Origin: Kocuria dechangensis
GTDB taxonomy: Bacteria; Actinomycetota; Actinomycetes; Actinomycetales; Micrococcaceae
NCBI RefSeq assembly: GCF_014636775.1
Contig: NZ_BMEQ01000003.1
Span: 106,379-170,378 of the forward strand
Length of the DNA stretch: 64,000 nt
Direction of reading: 5' to 3'
The translations under genes were made by a program, and so were the position numbers. Every line of letters begins with the position of its first letter. Position 1 is the stretch's first letter. The notes beneath the pieces were generated by a model that worked only from the letters and a program-made list of their open reading frames with translations, ran no database searches and was not told the origin of the DNA. Below, in pieces: positions 43,462 through 51,715 of the stretch.

Positions 43462-43578
43462 GGTGATGGAAATAGTGATCACCCGCAAGATATATTGAGC
43501 AACGTGCCGTGGGCGTGCTCCACGCAACGGTGGACGCACGGCACATCGGATGGCCCAGGTGCGGCACCGCTGCCGCAC
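43462..43578 (+). promoter_or_regulatory. Promoter and structured leader of phasin 3
   Basis: GGTGAT at 43462 and the palindrome GTGATCAC (43475-43482) precede a -10 TATATT (43491-43496). The roughly 125-nt leader then holds an imperfect hairpin closed by GTGCCGT/ACGGCAC (43504-43510/43538-43544) and a perfect one, GTGCGGCA/TGCCGCAC (43559-43566/43571-43578). Confidence 0.5.
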
Positions 43579-43623
43579 AGCCAGGACGCCCCCACTGCAG
43601 AGTGGGAGAGAACGAGGTTTTCC

Positions 43624-44703
43624 ATGAACACACCCCAGGACACCGTCGCCACCCTGCAGGAGCAGACGCTCCAGCAGGTGCGGACCATGCAGATCACCGT
43701 GGTGGAGGCGGTCCGCCAGTGGACCCAGCAGGTCTCCTCCCTGAGCCCGGACGGCCCCCACTACGCCGGGCTGTTCGGCGTGACGGAGGACGCCCAGGAG
43801 GAGCGCCGCGCCGCTGTCGAGTCGTCGTTCGCCTTCGCCGAGCAGCTGCTCGAGGCGAACCGCGACTTCGCCCACAAGGCCGTCGAGCTCGCCGCTTCTG
43901 CCCCCCGGCCCGCGATGCCGTTCGCAGGCTTCCCCGGCCTGCCCGGCCTGTCACCCTTCGGGATGCCCAGGATCGACATGTCGGTCTTCGACCCGGCGAA
44001 GACGCCGGACCTGCCGGCCTTCCCCGACTCGACGGCCGTCGTCGAGTCGATGGTGAACGCCGCGAAGATCGCCGCCGAGACCACGGCCGCCATGGTGAAG
44101 ACGATGGCGCGTGCCGGCACCGCGGCGACGACCGGGGCCGCTGCCCACGCCCCGGCCCCGGCCCAGGCCGCGGAGCAGGCCAGCGCGGAGGAGACCGCCC
44201 AGGTCAAGGCTGCCGCTGACAAGGCCGTTGCTGAGAAGGCCGCCGCTGAGAAGGCTGCCCAGGTCAAGGCTGCCCAGGTCAAGGCTGCCGCCGACAAGGC
44301 TGCCGCTGAGAAGGCTGCCCAGGTCAAGGCTGCCGCCGACAAGGCCGCCGCTGAGAAGGCTGCCGCTGAGAAGGCTGCCCAGGTCAAGGCCGCAGCCGAC
44401 AAGGCCGCTGCTGAGAAGGCTGCCCAGGACAAGGCTGCCGCCGAGCAGGCGACCAAGGCCAAGGCCACCGCCGCCAGGGCTGCTGCTGCCAGGGCGGCCT
44501 CGGCCAAGACGGCCACCGCGCCGACGCAGGTCGAGGAGGTCGCCGCCAAGGCGGTCGAGCAGGCCGAGCAGGCGTCCGCCAAGGAGTCCAGCACCTCGGG
44601 CTCCGCCGGTTCGGCGTCCGCCCCGCGGACGAGCGCCGCCCGGGGCAAGCAGGCCTCCGTCAAGAAGGGTCCGGGCACCACGAGCCCGACGACCTCGAAC
44701 TGA
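43624..44703 (+). CDS. PhaF-like phasin with Ala/Lys-rich nucleoid-binding tail
   Basis: 359 residues. The N-terminal phasin part (about 1-90) has [15 protein letters not shown] and [25 protein letters not shown] Pro/Phe-rich linker follows (about 95-135). From about residue 190 the chain is repeats of [15 protein letters not shown], then an Ala/Lys/Ser/Thr-rich basic end. PhaF of Pseudomonas has the same design: a granule-binding half and a histone H1-like half that ties granules to DNA for segregation. A strong bidirectional terminator follows. Confidence 0.82.
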   Translation: MNTPQDTVATLQEQTLQQVRTMQITVVEAVRQWTQQVSSLSPDGPHYAGLFGVTEDAQEERRAAVESSFAFAEQLLEANRDFAHKAVELAASAPRPAMPFAGFPGLPGLSPFGMPRIDMSVFDPAKTPDLPAFPDSTAVVESMVNAAKIAAETTAAMVKTMARAGTAATTGAAAHAPAPAQAAEQASAEETAQVKAAADKAVAEKAAAEKAAQVKAAQVKAAADKAAAEKAAQVKAAADKAAAEKAAAEKAAQVKAAADKAAAEKAAQDKAAAEQATKAKATAARAAAARAASAKTATAPTQVEEVAAKAVEQAEQASAKESSTSGSAGSASAPRTSAARGKQASVKKGPGTTSPTTSN

Positions 44704-44721
44704 TCGCCTGCTCTCCACCGG

Positions 44722-44777
44722 CACGAACCCCGAAGCCCCCGGTCAGCTCCTGCTGGCCGGGGGCTTCGGGGTTCGTG
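44722..44777. terminator. Bidirectional terminator after phasin 3
   Basis: Perfect 21-bp arms (44722-44742 and 44757-44777) around a 14-nt loop, between the convergent phasin 3 and acyl-CoA synthetase genes. Confidence 0.9.
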
Positions 44778-44786
44778 CGGCAGGGG

Positions 44787-46418
44787 TCAGGGGGCCGGGA
44801 GGTCCACGCCGCCCAGCCGGCCCTCGGCGTACTGCCGCCGCAGCTCCACCTTGTCGATCTTGCCGACGCCGGTCCGCACGATCGAGGGCACCGCGAGCAC
44901 CCGGTCGGGCACCTGCCACCGCGCCATCGAGGCGCCGAGGTGGGAGTGCACGTCGGCCAGGGTGAGCCTGGCGCCGGGGCGCACCGTGACCAGGGCGAGG
45001 GGGCGCTCGCTCCACTTCTCGTCGGGCACCCCGATGCACGCCGCCTCGACGACCTCGGGCAGCTCGCTCAGCCGGTCCTCGATCTGGGTGGAGGAGATCC
45101 ACTCGCCGCCGGACTTGATGAGGTCCTTGGACCTGTCGGTGATCTTCATGGCCCCCGCGGCGTCGACCGTGCCCACGTCGCCGGTGCGCAGCCATCCGTC
45201 GTCGAAGTGCTCCGCGCCCCGCCCGCCGTGGTAGCTGCCGGTGACCCAGGGCCCGCGCACCTCGAGCTCCCCGACCGAGCGCCCGTCGCGGGGCAGCACG
45301 GCGCCGTCCTCGCCGACCGCTCGCACCTCGACCCCCGGCACCGGCCGGCCGGTGCGGGTGCGCCAGTACCACTCGTCGCGGCCCCGTGCGTCCGCAGGGG
45401 GACGGGCGATGGCGGCCAGCGGCGAGGTCTCCGTCATCCCCCACGCCTGGTACATCTGCACCCCGAGGCCCACCCAGTCGCGCAGCAGCGACTCCGGCAC
45501 CGCAGAGCCCGCGCACGAGATGACGCGCAGGGAGGTGAGGTCGGCTCCGGCCTCCCGGGCGTGGTCGTAGACCCCGCGCCACACGGTGGGCACGCCGCCG
45601 GAGACCGTCGGCCGCTCGGACTCGATGAGCCGCACCAGCGACGGCGGCGTGAGGTCGCGCCCGGGCAGCACCAGCCCGGCGCCGGCGAGCATCGCGGCGT
45701 AGGGGAACCCCCAGCCGTTCGCGTGGAACATCGGCACGATCTGGAGGACCGTGTCGGAGTCGCTGATCCCGAAGCCCCCGGCGAAGAGGTTGGCCGCGGC
45801 GTGGAGGTAGACCGAGCGGTGGCTGTAGACGACGCCCTTGGGCTGCGACGTCGTCCCGGAGGTGTAGCACATGGCGGCCGGCGCCCGCTCGTCGGCGACC
45901 TCCCCGACCACCGGCTCTCCCGAGGCGAGGAAGTCCTCGTACGACGTCGCCGCCACCGGCAGCGCCCCGAGGTCGACCGGCCCGACGTCGCCGCACACGA
46001 CGATCAGCTCGACGGACGGGCACTCCGGCAGGACATCGACGATGACGTCCAGCATCGAGGCGTCGACGAGGAGCAGCCGGTCGGCCGCCTCACGGACGAT
46101 GAAGGTGATCTGCTCGGGGAAGAGCCGCAGGTTGATCGTGTGCAGCACCGCCCCGGCGGCGGGAACGGCGAAGTAGGCCTCCAGGTGCGCCAGGGTGTTC
46201 CAGGCGAACGTGCCGACGCATTCCCCCGGGCGCACCCCCCAGGCCCGGAGCGCGCCGGTCAGCCGGTGGACCCGATCGGCCACCTCGGCGACCGTGACGT
46301 GCCGTGTCCGGCCGTCCTCCACCAGCGCGACACGCGCCTCCCCGTGCAGCGCCTCCGCGTGGCGCAGGATCATCGGCACCGTCAGCGGGAAGTCGTCCTG
46401 CATCGTCGAGGCGATCAA
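44787..46418 (-). CDS. Medium-chain acyl-CoA synthetase (AlkK-like)
   Basis: AMP-forming ligase of 543 residues: AMCYTSGTTSQPKGVVYSHR (P-loop), PMFHANGWGFPYAAML, MYQAWGMTETSPLAAI and the C-terminal TDRSKDLIKSGGEWISSTQIED, the form seen in AlkK and related medium-chain fatty-acid ligases. TTG 46418 overlaps the stop of the hydrolase gene (TTGA) and has GAAGG upstream; ATG 46403 is the alternative. It would activate free or depolymerase-released (hydroxy)acids to CoA esters. Confidence 0.85.
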   Translation of the reverse strand: MIASTMQDDFPLTVPMILRHAEALHGEARVALVEDGRTRHVTVAEVADRVHRLTGALRAWGVRPGECVGTFAWNTLAHLEAYFAVPAAGAVLHTINLRLFPEQITFIVREAADRLLLVDASMLDVIVDVLPECPSVELIVVCGDVGPVDLGALPVAATSYEDFLASGEPVVGEVADERAPAAMCYTSGTTSQPKGVVYSHRSVYLHAAANLFAGGFGISDSDTVLQIVPMFHANGWGFPYAAMLAGAGLVLPGRDLTPPSLVRLIESERPTVSGGVPTVWRGVYDHAREAGADLTSLRVISCAGSAVPESLLRDWVGLGVQMYQAWGMTETSPLAAIARPPADARGRDEWYWRTRTGRPVPGVEVRAVGEDGAVLPRDGRSVGELEVRGPWVTGSYHGGRGAEHFDDGWLRTGDVGTVDAAGAMKITDRSKDLIKSGGEWISSTQIEDRLSELPEVVEAACIGVPDEKWSERPLALVTVRPGARLTLADVHSHLGASMARWQVPDRVLAVPSIVRTGVGKIDKVELRRQYAEGRLGGVDLPAP

Positions 46419-47239
46419 AGGGCCACCTTCGCGTCGACGGTGCCGGAGTCGACCCGGGCGGTGTGGGCGAGCATCGTCTCGACGAGCTCGTCGGTGGCGT
46501 CGGTCATGAGGATGTGGCCCGCGCCGTGGACGACGCGCACCTCGACGTGCGACAGGCGCTGGGTGAGGACCTGCACGTTCTCGACGGGCACGATGAGGTC
46601 GAGCGAGCCGTGCACGACGAGGACCGGCCGGCGCCACATCCACAGCCGGTTCGCGGCACCGTGGTACTTCCCGATCGCCGCCATCTGCCCGGCGTAACCA
46701 CGCCGGCTCGTCGGCACCTGCATGCGCACCGCGATGTCCGCCTGGATCTCCTCGTGCGGCGTGGTCTCGGCGTAGCAGACCTTCGCCGCCTGCCACGCGG
46801 CCTTCTCCGCGGACAGGTTGCCCCAGTCCACGAACTGCTGGGCGACCTTCTGGCGCATCGGGACCGCGTCCTTGCCGCCCGGGGAGGTGCAGCCGAGGGT
46901 GAGCGAGCGGACGAGGTCGGGCCGGGTCAGCGCGAGCTCCTGGGCGATGAGACCGCCCATCGAGAAGCCCGCCACGTGCGCCGGGCCCATCCCGGCGGCC
47001 TCGATGGCGACCGCGGCGTCGCGTGCCATGTCGGCGATGATCCACGGCCGCTCGGGGACGTCGCTACGCCCTGTTCCCCGGTTGTCGAGGAGGATGACGG
47101 TGTGCTGGGCGGCCAGCGCCGGAAGGATCCGCCACGAGGCGTCGGAGGGGTAGCCGAGGCCCTGGATGAGCAGGAGGGGGCTGCCTTCCCCCTCGGTGTC
47201 GCACCAGATCTTGGCACCGGAACGCTGGAGATACGGCAA
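46415..47239 (-). CDS. Alpha/beta hydrolase
   Basis: 274 residues, starting at TTG 47239 with AGGAGAG 7 nt upstream. GSPLLLIQGLGYPSDASWRIL, LDNRGTGRSDVPE, the nucleophile Ser in VAGFSMGGLIAQELALTRP, the acid in HGSLDLIVPVENV and His in HGAGHILMTD form a complete triad. It could be a second PHA or lactone/ester hydrolase. It is coupled to the AlkK-like ligase, which suggests hydrolysis followed by CoA activation. Confidence 0.8.
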   Translation of the reverse strand: MPYLQRSGAKIWCDTEGEGSPLLLIQGLGYPSDASWRILPALAAQHTVILLDNRGTGRSDVPERPWIIADMARDAAVAIEAAGMGPAHVAGFSMGGLIAQELALTRPDLVRSLTLGCTSPGGKDAVPMRQKVAQQFVDWGNLSAEKAAWQAAKVCYAETTPHEEIQADIAVRMQVPTSRRGYAGQMAAIGKYHGAANRLWMWRRPVLVVHGSLDLIVPVENVQVLTQRLSHVEVRVVHGAGHILMTDATDELVETMLAHTARVDSGTVDAKVAL

Positions 47240-47310
47240 GGGTCACTCTCCTAGAGGATGGGCTCGGACGACTCGGCGGTCTCGCTCCGGGCACCGTCGA
47301 CGGCAGCTGG

Positions 47311-48186
47311 TCACCATGGGAAGAAACCCTGACCGGACTTCTTGCCGAGCTTGCCCTCGGCCACCATCTGCTTCAGCAGCGCCGGCGGTTCGAAGCGCTC
47401 GCCGAGCGCTTCGTGCAGGTACTCGGCGATGCCGAGACGGACGTCGTGACCGACGAGATCGCCGAGCCGGCACGGGCCGATCGGGTAACGGTAGCCGAGA
47501 ACCATGGCCTTGTCGATGTCCTCGGGGCTCGCGACGCCCTCCTCGACCATGCGGACCGCCTCGAGCCCGACGAGGACCCCGAGGCGGCTGGTCGCGAAGC
47601 CGGGGGAGTCGTTGACCTCGATCGGCTCCTTCTTCAGGGCGCCGCCGAGGGCGTGGGCCCTCCGCAGCGCCTCCTCGTCCGCGTGGGGTGTCCGGACGAT
47701 CTCGAGGAGGGGCTGGGCGGGGACGGGGTTGAAGAAGTGCATGCCGACGAACCGATCGGGGTGCGCCAGGGATCCGGCGAGGGAGCCGAGGGAGAGCGAA
47801 CTCGTGTTCGTCGCGAGGAGGGCCGTGTCCGGGATCTGCCGCTCGATCGAGCCCAGCACCTGCTTCTTGAGCTCGGGGTTCTCGGGGACCGCCTCGATGA
47901 CGACCTCGCACGCCGCGAGATCCTCGTAGCGGGTCGAGGCCGTGAGCCGGGCGAGCGCGTCGTCGACGCCCACCTCGAGCTTGCCGCGCCGGGCGGAGTC
48001 GTCGAGGCTCTCGCGCACGAGCTCCAGGCCGCGGGCGAGCGAGGCGTCGTCGACCTCGACGAGCACGGTGTCGATGCCTGCTGCGAGGAGGACGTGGACG
48101 ATGCCCGAACCCATCGTGCCGCCACCGACCACCCCCGCGGCGGCGGGGAGCGGCGCGGCGTCGGCCGCGTGCGCGTCAGCGTTCAT
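47311..48186 (-). CDS. paaH: 3-hydroxyacyl-CoA dehydrogenase, second copy
   Basis: 291 residues. The Rossmann motif is AGVVGGGTMGSGIVHVLLAAG; LLATNTSSLSLGSLAGSLAHPDRFVGMHFFNPVP holds Ser and the catalytic His, followed by NDSPGFATSRLG. It should oxidise 3-hydroxyacyl-CoA such as 3-hydroxyadipyl-CoA or 3-hydroxybutyryl-CoA. It shares the C-terminal plan with the paaH at 51716 but is clearly divergent. ATG 48186 is chosen; ATG 48207 is possible. Confidence 0.87.
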   Translation of the reverse strand: MNADAHAADAAPLPAAAGVVGGGTMGSGIVHVLLAAGIDTVLVEVDDASLARGLELVRESLDDSARRGKLEVGVDDALARLTASTRYEDLAACEVVIEAVPENPELKKQVLGSIERQIPDTALLATNTSSLSLGSLAGSLAHPDRFVGMHFFNPVPAQPLLEIVRTPHADEEALRRAHALGGALKKEPIEVNDSPGFATSRLGVLVGLEAVRMVEEGVASPEDIDKAMVLGYRYPIGPCRLGDLVGHDVRLGIAEYLHEALGERFEPPALLKQMVAEGKLGKKSGQGFFPW

Positions 48187-48230
48187 GACTGATGGTGCTC
48201 CCGTCATCGCTCCTGGCCGTGGCTGCAGTC

Positions 48231-48270
48231 GCCGTTGCAACCGCAGCTGTAGCCGTAGCTGTAGCCGTAG
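48231..48270. repeat. Degenerate 12-bp repeat upstream of second paaH
   Basis: GCTGTAGCCGTA occurs twice in tandem (48246-48257, 48258-48269), preceded by degenerate relatives from 48231. It lies in the 174-bp gap between two minus-strand genes. Confidence 0.6.
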
Positions 48271-48360
48271 TAAAGCACGACGATGTCGGTCCGCACGAGA
48301 GGGCTCGCCCACCCGGTCGATGTGCGCAGCGCACGTCCCGCCTCCGCGCGAGGACGGGGC

Positions 48361-49296
48361 TCATACGGCGCTGGTCTGCCCGGCGAGGGAGCGGTGCACC
48401 GCGGACGCCATGGCCTCCCCGCCGGCCCGGCTCAGCACGATCGTGTAGTGGTTGACCCGGGGCACCGGGTGCACCTCGATCTGCGGATACCGATCGCTCC
48501 AGTGCTGCACCAGCTCCGGCGGGTACAGCCCCGGCGACTCCCCGAGCAGGCCGCGGGCGGCCGTGAGCCACTGCGTGGGGTGCGCGAGCTCGTCGAAGGC
48601 GGCGCGCAGGTCCGCGCCGAAGAGGGTGTCGTCGGAGTCGGCGCGCATGGCCTCCGTCCGCGCCCTGGAGCGCAGCCGGGGCGCCTCGCCTCCGAGGTCG
48701 TAGACCGCGTAGTCGTGGACGACGGACGACCACTCGTTGCGGAACGCGGGGTGGGCGCGCCACAGCGCCACCGCCTCGTCCGCGGACCGGAAGGTCATCG
48801 CCAGGCGGCGCTCCAGCTGCCGGGTCGCGCCGGCCGAGACCGCCGCGGGGTCCTGGGGGACCTCCTGCGTCATCGGCAGGCCGCCGTCGACGAGGACGAG
48901 CGAGTGCACGCGGCTCGGATGCCGGTGCGCCGTGACAGCGGCCACGAAGCCGCCCATCGAGTGCCCCACGAGCACCGCCTGCTCGATGCCCAGGGCGTCG
49001 AGCAGGCGCACCATGTCGTCGGCGTGGGCGGCGAGACCGAACGGCGGGCCCACCGCGGCCGAGCCACCGCGTCCCCGGAGGTCGGGGCCGACCACGCGGG
49101 TGTCCTGCAACGAGTCCGCGAGGTACGACCAGCACCGGTGGTTGCCCGTGATGCCGTGGATCGCGAGGACGGTCGGCGCGGCGGGCCCGTCGAGGGCCGA
49201 GCGTGGCTGCCACACGCCCACGGCGAGCTCGCCTCCGGGTGCGGGAACGGTGGCGAGCCGATAGCGGCGGTGCGCCGGGAGGACGGGCTCGAACAT
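48361..49296 (-). CDS. Alpha/beta hydrolase
   Basis: 311 residues. APTVLAIHGITGNHRCWSYLA, GPDLRGRGGSA and the nucleophile Ser in LVGHSMGGFVAAVTAHRHP are clear; a C-terminal His is in RVNHYTIV. It resembles lipase/esterase or 2-hydroxymuconate-type hydrolases. The substrate is unknown. It is divergent from the SDR gene at 49541 and marks the right edge of the PHA region. Confidence 0.75.
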   Translation of the reverse strand: MFEPVLPAHRRYRLATVPAPGGELAVGVWQPRSALDGPAAPTVLAIHGITGNHRCWSYLADSLQDTRVVGPDLRGRGGSAAVGPPFGLAAHADDMVRLLDALGIEQAVLVGHSMGGFVAAVTAHRHPSRVHSLVLVDGGLPMTQEVPQDPAAVSAGATRQLERRLAMTFRSADEAVALWRAHPAFRNEWSSVVHDYAVYDLGGEAPRLRSRARTEAMRADSDDTLFGADLRAAFDELAHPTQWLTAARGLLGESPGLYPPELVQHWSDRYPQIEVHPVPRVNHYTIVLSRAGGEAMASAVHRSLAGQTSAV

Positions 49297-49495
49297 GGGC
49301 GACTCATCTGGAGAGGGGGCGAGGGATGCTCACACTGTTGCACAGCCGGGCGGTGCGGCGGTACGCCGTGGCGCCAATGTGTCGCCCGCCGGAGGAGCCG
49401 GTCGGGACCCCCACGGCCGGCTGCGGCCGGACGGCGCGGAGCGCCCGCCCGGTCCGCCCGGAGGGGCGCGGGCCGGGGCGCGCCCGGAACACGGT

Positions 49496-49501
49496 ATAAC
49501 T
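49496..49501 (+). promoter_or_regulatory. Likely -10 element of the SDR gene
   Basis: TATAAC at 49496-49501, about 40 bp before the ATG, in a GC-rich divergent gap. No clear -35 is seen. Confidence 0.4.
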
Positions 49502-49540
49502 GGCCTGGGACGCCGACGTCGAAACCAGGGCAGGGATGCA

Positions 49541-50320
49541 ATGAACGCACGATTCAGTGGTCAGAACGTGGTCGTCACGGGTGCCGGGCAGGGGATCGGG
49601 GCGGCCACGGCGCGCAGGTTCGCCACGGAAGGGGCGTCGGTGGCCGTGGTGGACCTCGACCTGGACCGCGCGGAGCGGACCGCCGAGGAGCTCAACGCGG
49701 ACCCCGGGGTGGTCTCTGCCGGAGGGTCCGTCCGCGCCTGGAGGTGCGACGTCACGGACCAGGCGGCTGTCGAGGACGTCTTCGCGGGGATCATCGAGGT
49801 CCACGGCGGGCTGGACGTGCTGGTCAACAACGCGGGCATCGCCCGCGACAACCTGCTCTTCAAGATGGAGCTGAGCGACTGGCAGGCCGTCCTGACCACC
49901 AACCTGACCAGCGCCTACCTCTGCGCCCGGGCCGCGCAGGCCCACATGGTGGCGAAGCGCCACGGGAAGATCGTCAACCTCAGCAGCCGCTCGGCCCTGG
50001 GCAACGTGGGCCAGGCCAACTACGCCGCCGCCAAGGCCGGGATCCAGGGGCTCACCGCCACGCTGGCGATGGAGCTGGGGCGGTTCAACATCAACGTCAA
50101 CGCCGTCGCCCCCGGCTACATCGCCACGTCCATGACCGCGCAGACCGCGCAGCGGGTGGGCAGCACGCCCGAGGAGCACCAGCAGGCGGTGGCGGCCCGG
50201 ACCCCCCTGGGGCGCGTGGGGCAGCCCGAGGAGGTGGCCTCGGTCATCGCCTTCCTCGCCAGCGACGACGCCTCGTACGTCTCGGGGCAGACCGTCTACA
50301 TCAACGGCGGCGCCCGATGA
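49541..50320 (+). CDS. FabG-type 3-oxoacyl reductase (SDR)
   Basis: 259 residues with VVVTGAGQGIGAATARRFA (cofactor), VNNAGIARDNLLFKM, Ser in VNLSSRSALGNVGQA, Tyr-Lys in NYAAAKAG, VNAVAPGYIATSM and the end QTVYINGGAR. NADPH-dependent reduction of 3-oxoacyl-CoA or 3-oxoacyl-ACP is expected. It could supply hydroxyacyl-CoA to PhaC as a second reductase besides phaB. GGCAGGG provides a weak RBS. Confidence 0.82.
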   Translation: MNARFSGQNVVVTGAGQGIGAATARRFATEGASVAVVDLDLDRAERTAEELNADPGVVSAGGSVRAWRCDVTDQAAVEDVFAGIIEVHGGLDVLVNNAGIARDNLLFKMELSDWQAVLTTNLTSAYLCARAAQAHMVAKRHGKIVNLSSRSALGNVGQANYAAAKAGIQGLTATLAMELGRFNINVNAVAPGYIATSMTAQTAQRVGSTPEEHQQAVAARTPLGRVGQPEEVASVIAFLASDDASYVSGQTVYINGGAR

Positions 50321-50419
50321 CGGGGCGCACGGACGCCCGGCGCGGACGGGCGCGGTCGGCTGCTCCTTCCGGCTGAGCGTGCCGCCTAACGGCGCCGGTG
50401 AAGGGTCCCGCCCGACATC

Positions 50420-50435
50420 CCGACCGATCGATCAG
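50420..50435. promoter_or_regulatory. PaaR-type operator before thioesterase gene
   Basis: CCGACCGATCGATCAG fits the shared consensus, about 105 bp upstream of the gene at 50540. Confidence 0.6.
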
Positions 50436-50539
50436 TACCATGGCTCCGGTACGCACGTTCCACCCGGGCGGCCGGGCACGGCGTTCCCGCCCCGGCGGGA
50501 CGCCCCTGCCCCGCGCCGCCGAGCACACCGAGGAGTTCC

Positions 50540-50956
50540 ATGACCGAGAGCGCACCCCACCAGCCATGGCGCATCGTGCTGGGGGAGCTGGACGAGAAGA
50601 TGGGCGTCGAGGTCCTGGAGCAGTCCGCGGAGCGGGTGGTCGCCACCATGCCCGTGGAGGGCAACCGGCAGTCCCTGGGCCTGCTGCACGGGGGAGCGAT
50701 GGTGGCCATCGGCGAGGCCGTGGGCTCCTGGGCGGCCGTCATCCACGCCTCCACGATGGGCAAGGTCGCCGTGGGCGTGGACGTCAACGCCACCCACCAC
50801 CGGTCCTCGACCGCCGGCACCGTCACCGCCACGGCCACCGCGATCCAGCTCGGCCGCTCGCTGACCTGCCACGAGGTCGTCGTCGAGCACGAGGACGGCT
50901 ACCGGCTGTGCACCGTGCGGATCACGAACTTCATCAAGGACCGGCCGGTCCGCTGA
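50540..50956 (+). CDS. PaaI-type hotdog thioesterase
   Basis: 138 residues. GNRQSLGLLHGGAMVAIGEAVGSWAA carries the hotdog helix, with Glu as the likely catalytic residue as in the 4-hydroxybenzoyl-CoA/EntH branch. VDVNATHHRSSTAGTVTATA is typical. It is a third thioesterase in the regulon, judged by its operator. Its end overlaps the end of the convergent phosphatase gene by 23 bp. Confidence 0.85.
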   Translation: MTESAPHQPWRIVLGELDEKMGVEVLEQSAERVVATMPVEGNRQSLGLLHGGAMVAIGEAVGSWAAVIHASTMGKVAVGVDVNATHHRSSTAGTVTATATAIQLGRSLTCHEVVVEHEDGYRLCTVRITNFIKDRPVR

Positions 50957-51650
50957 GCCGCCGGCGCAGCGCGGACAGCTCCCTGTCCGTGAGGCCTGCG
51001 GCGCGCAGGTAGGCCACGGCGTCGAACCCGGCGGCCAGCTCGAGCAGGGCCGCCCTGCGCCCGGCCAGCAGCCGGGCGAGCTCGTCCTCCCCGTGGTGGC
51101 GCTCGACCGGGTGCGGCACGGGGGAGACCCGGTGCCACTCGTTGATCCCCCGGGCCGCGGCCTCGTCCTGCGCGACGACCCGGGCCGCGTCCGCGCCGGC
51201 GAGCCGGAGCAGCAGCAGGGCCAGGACTCCGGTGCGGTCCCGTCCCGCGGAGCAGTGGACGACCACCCCGCCCTCGGCGGTCGCGACCGCCCGCACCGCC
51301 TCCGCCACGAGGTCCGGGAAGAGCCGCAGGTAGTCCCGGTAGCCCCGCGGGTGGTTGAGGTACGGGGTGCCCACCAGCGGGAACTCGGGGTGGGACGGGT
51401 CCTCCGTGGGCCGGTGCAGCACGGTGATCCCCGTGCGGGCCGAGGGCTCGTCGACGGGATCCGTGGGCCGGCGGCGCCGCTCGTCCGCGTTGCGCAGGTC
51501 CACGACCGTGCGCACGCCGGCCGCCGCGGCGGCCCGCCACCCCGCGGCCGTCAGCCGTTCGGAGCGGCCCATCCGGTAGACGTCCCCGGCCAGCCGCCGG
51601 GCATTGATCGCCCCGTCCCACGCCACAGGGTCCCCGGGTGTCGGTTCCAT
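50934..51650 (-). CDS. Tyrosine/serine protein phosphatase
   Basis: 238 residues. The P-loop VVHCSAGRDRTGVLALLLLR has the catalytic Cys133 and Arg of CX5R. The N-terminus VYRMGRSERLTAAGWRA and VRTVVDLRNADERRR match the actinobacterial Y_phosphatase3 family. The substrate is unknown and may be a phosphoprotein or phosphoinositide. ATG 51650 is the natural start; the open frame continues upstream only as antisense of paaH. Confidence 0.85.
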   Translation of the reverse strand: MEPTPGDPVAWDGAINARRLAGDVYRMGRSERLTAAGWRAAAAAGVRTVVDLRNADERRRRPTDPVDEPSARTGITVLHRPTEDPSHPEFPLVGTPYLNHPRGYRDYLRLFPDLVAEAVRAVATAEGGVVVHCSAGRDRTGVLALLLLRLAGADAARVVAQDEAAARGINEWHRVSPVPHPVERHHGEDELARLLAGRRAALLELAAGFDAVAYLRAAGLTDRELSALRRRLSGPAGP

Positions 51651-51715
51651 GGCTCTACGGTACGACGCCGGGGTGACGACGACGGGGCGGGCGGTGCCGG
51701 CGCGGGCTGCGCCGG

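Noticed and set aside
43761..44681. Ala/Ser-rich minus-strand frame opposite phasin 3
   Set aside because: A mirror of the Ala/Lys repeats in the real gene, without RBS or homology.
28968..49296. The PHA region as a mobile island
   Set aside because: No integrase, transposase, tRNA end or flanking repeats are visible. Insertion between two paa blocks is suggestive but not enough to call a mobile element.
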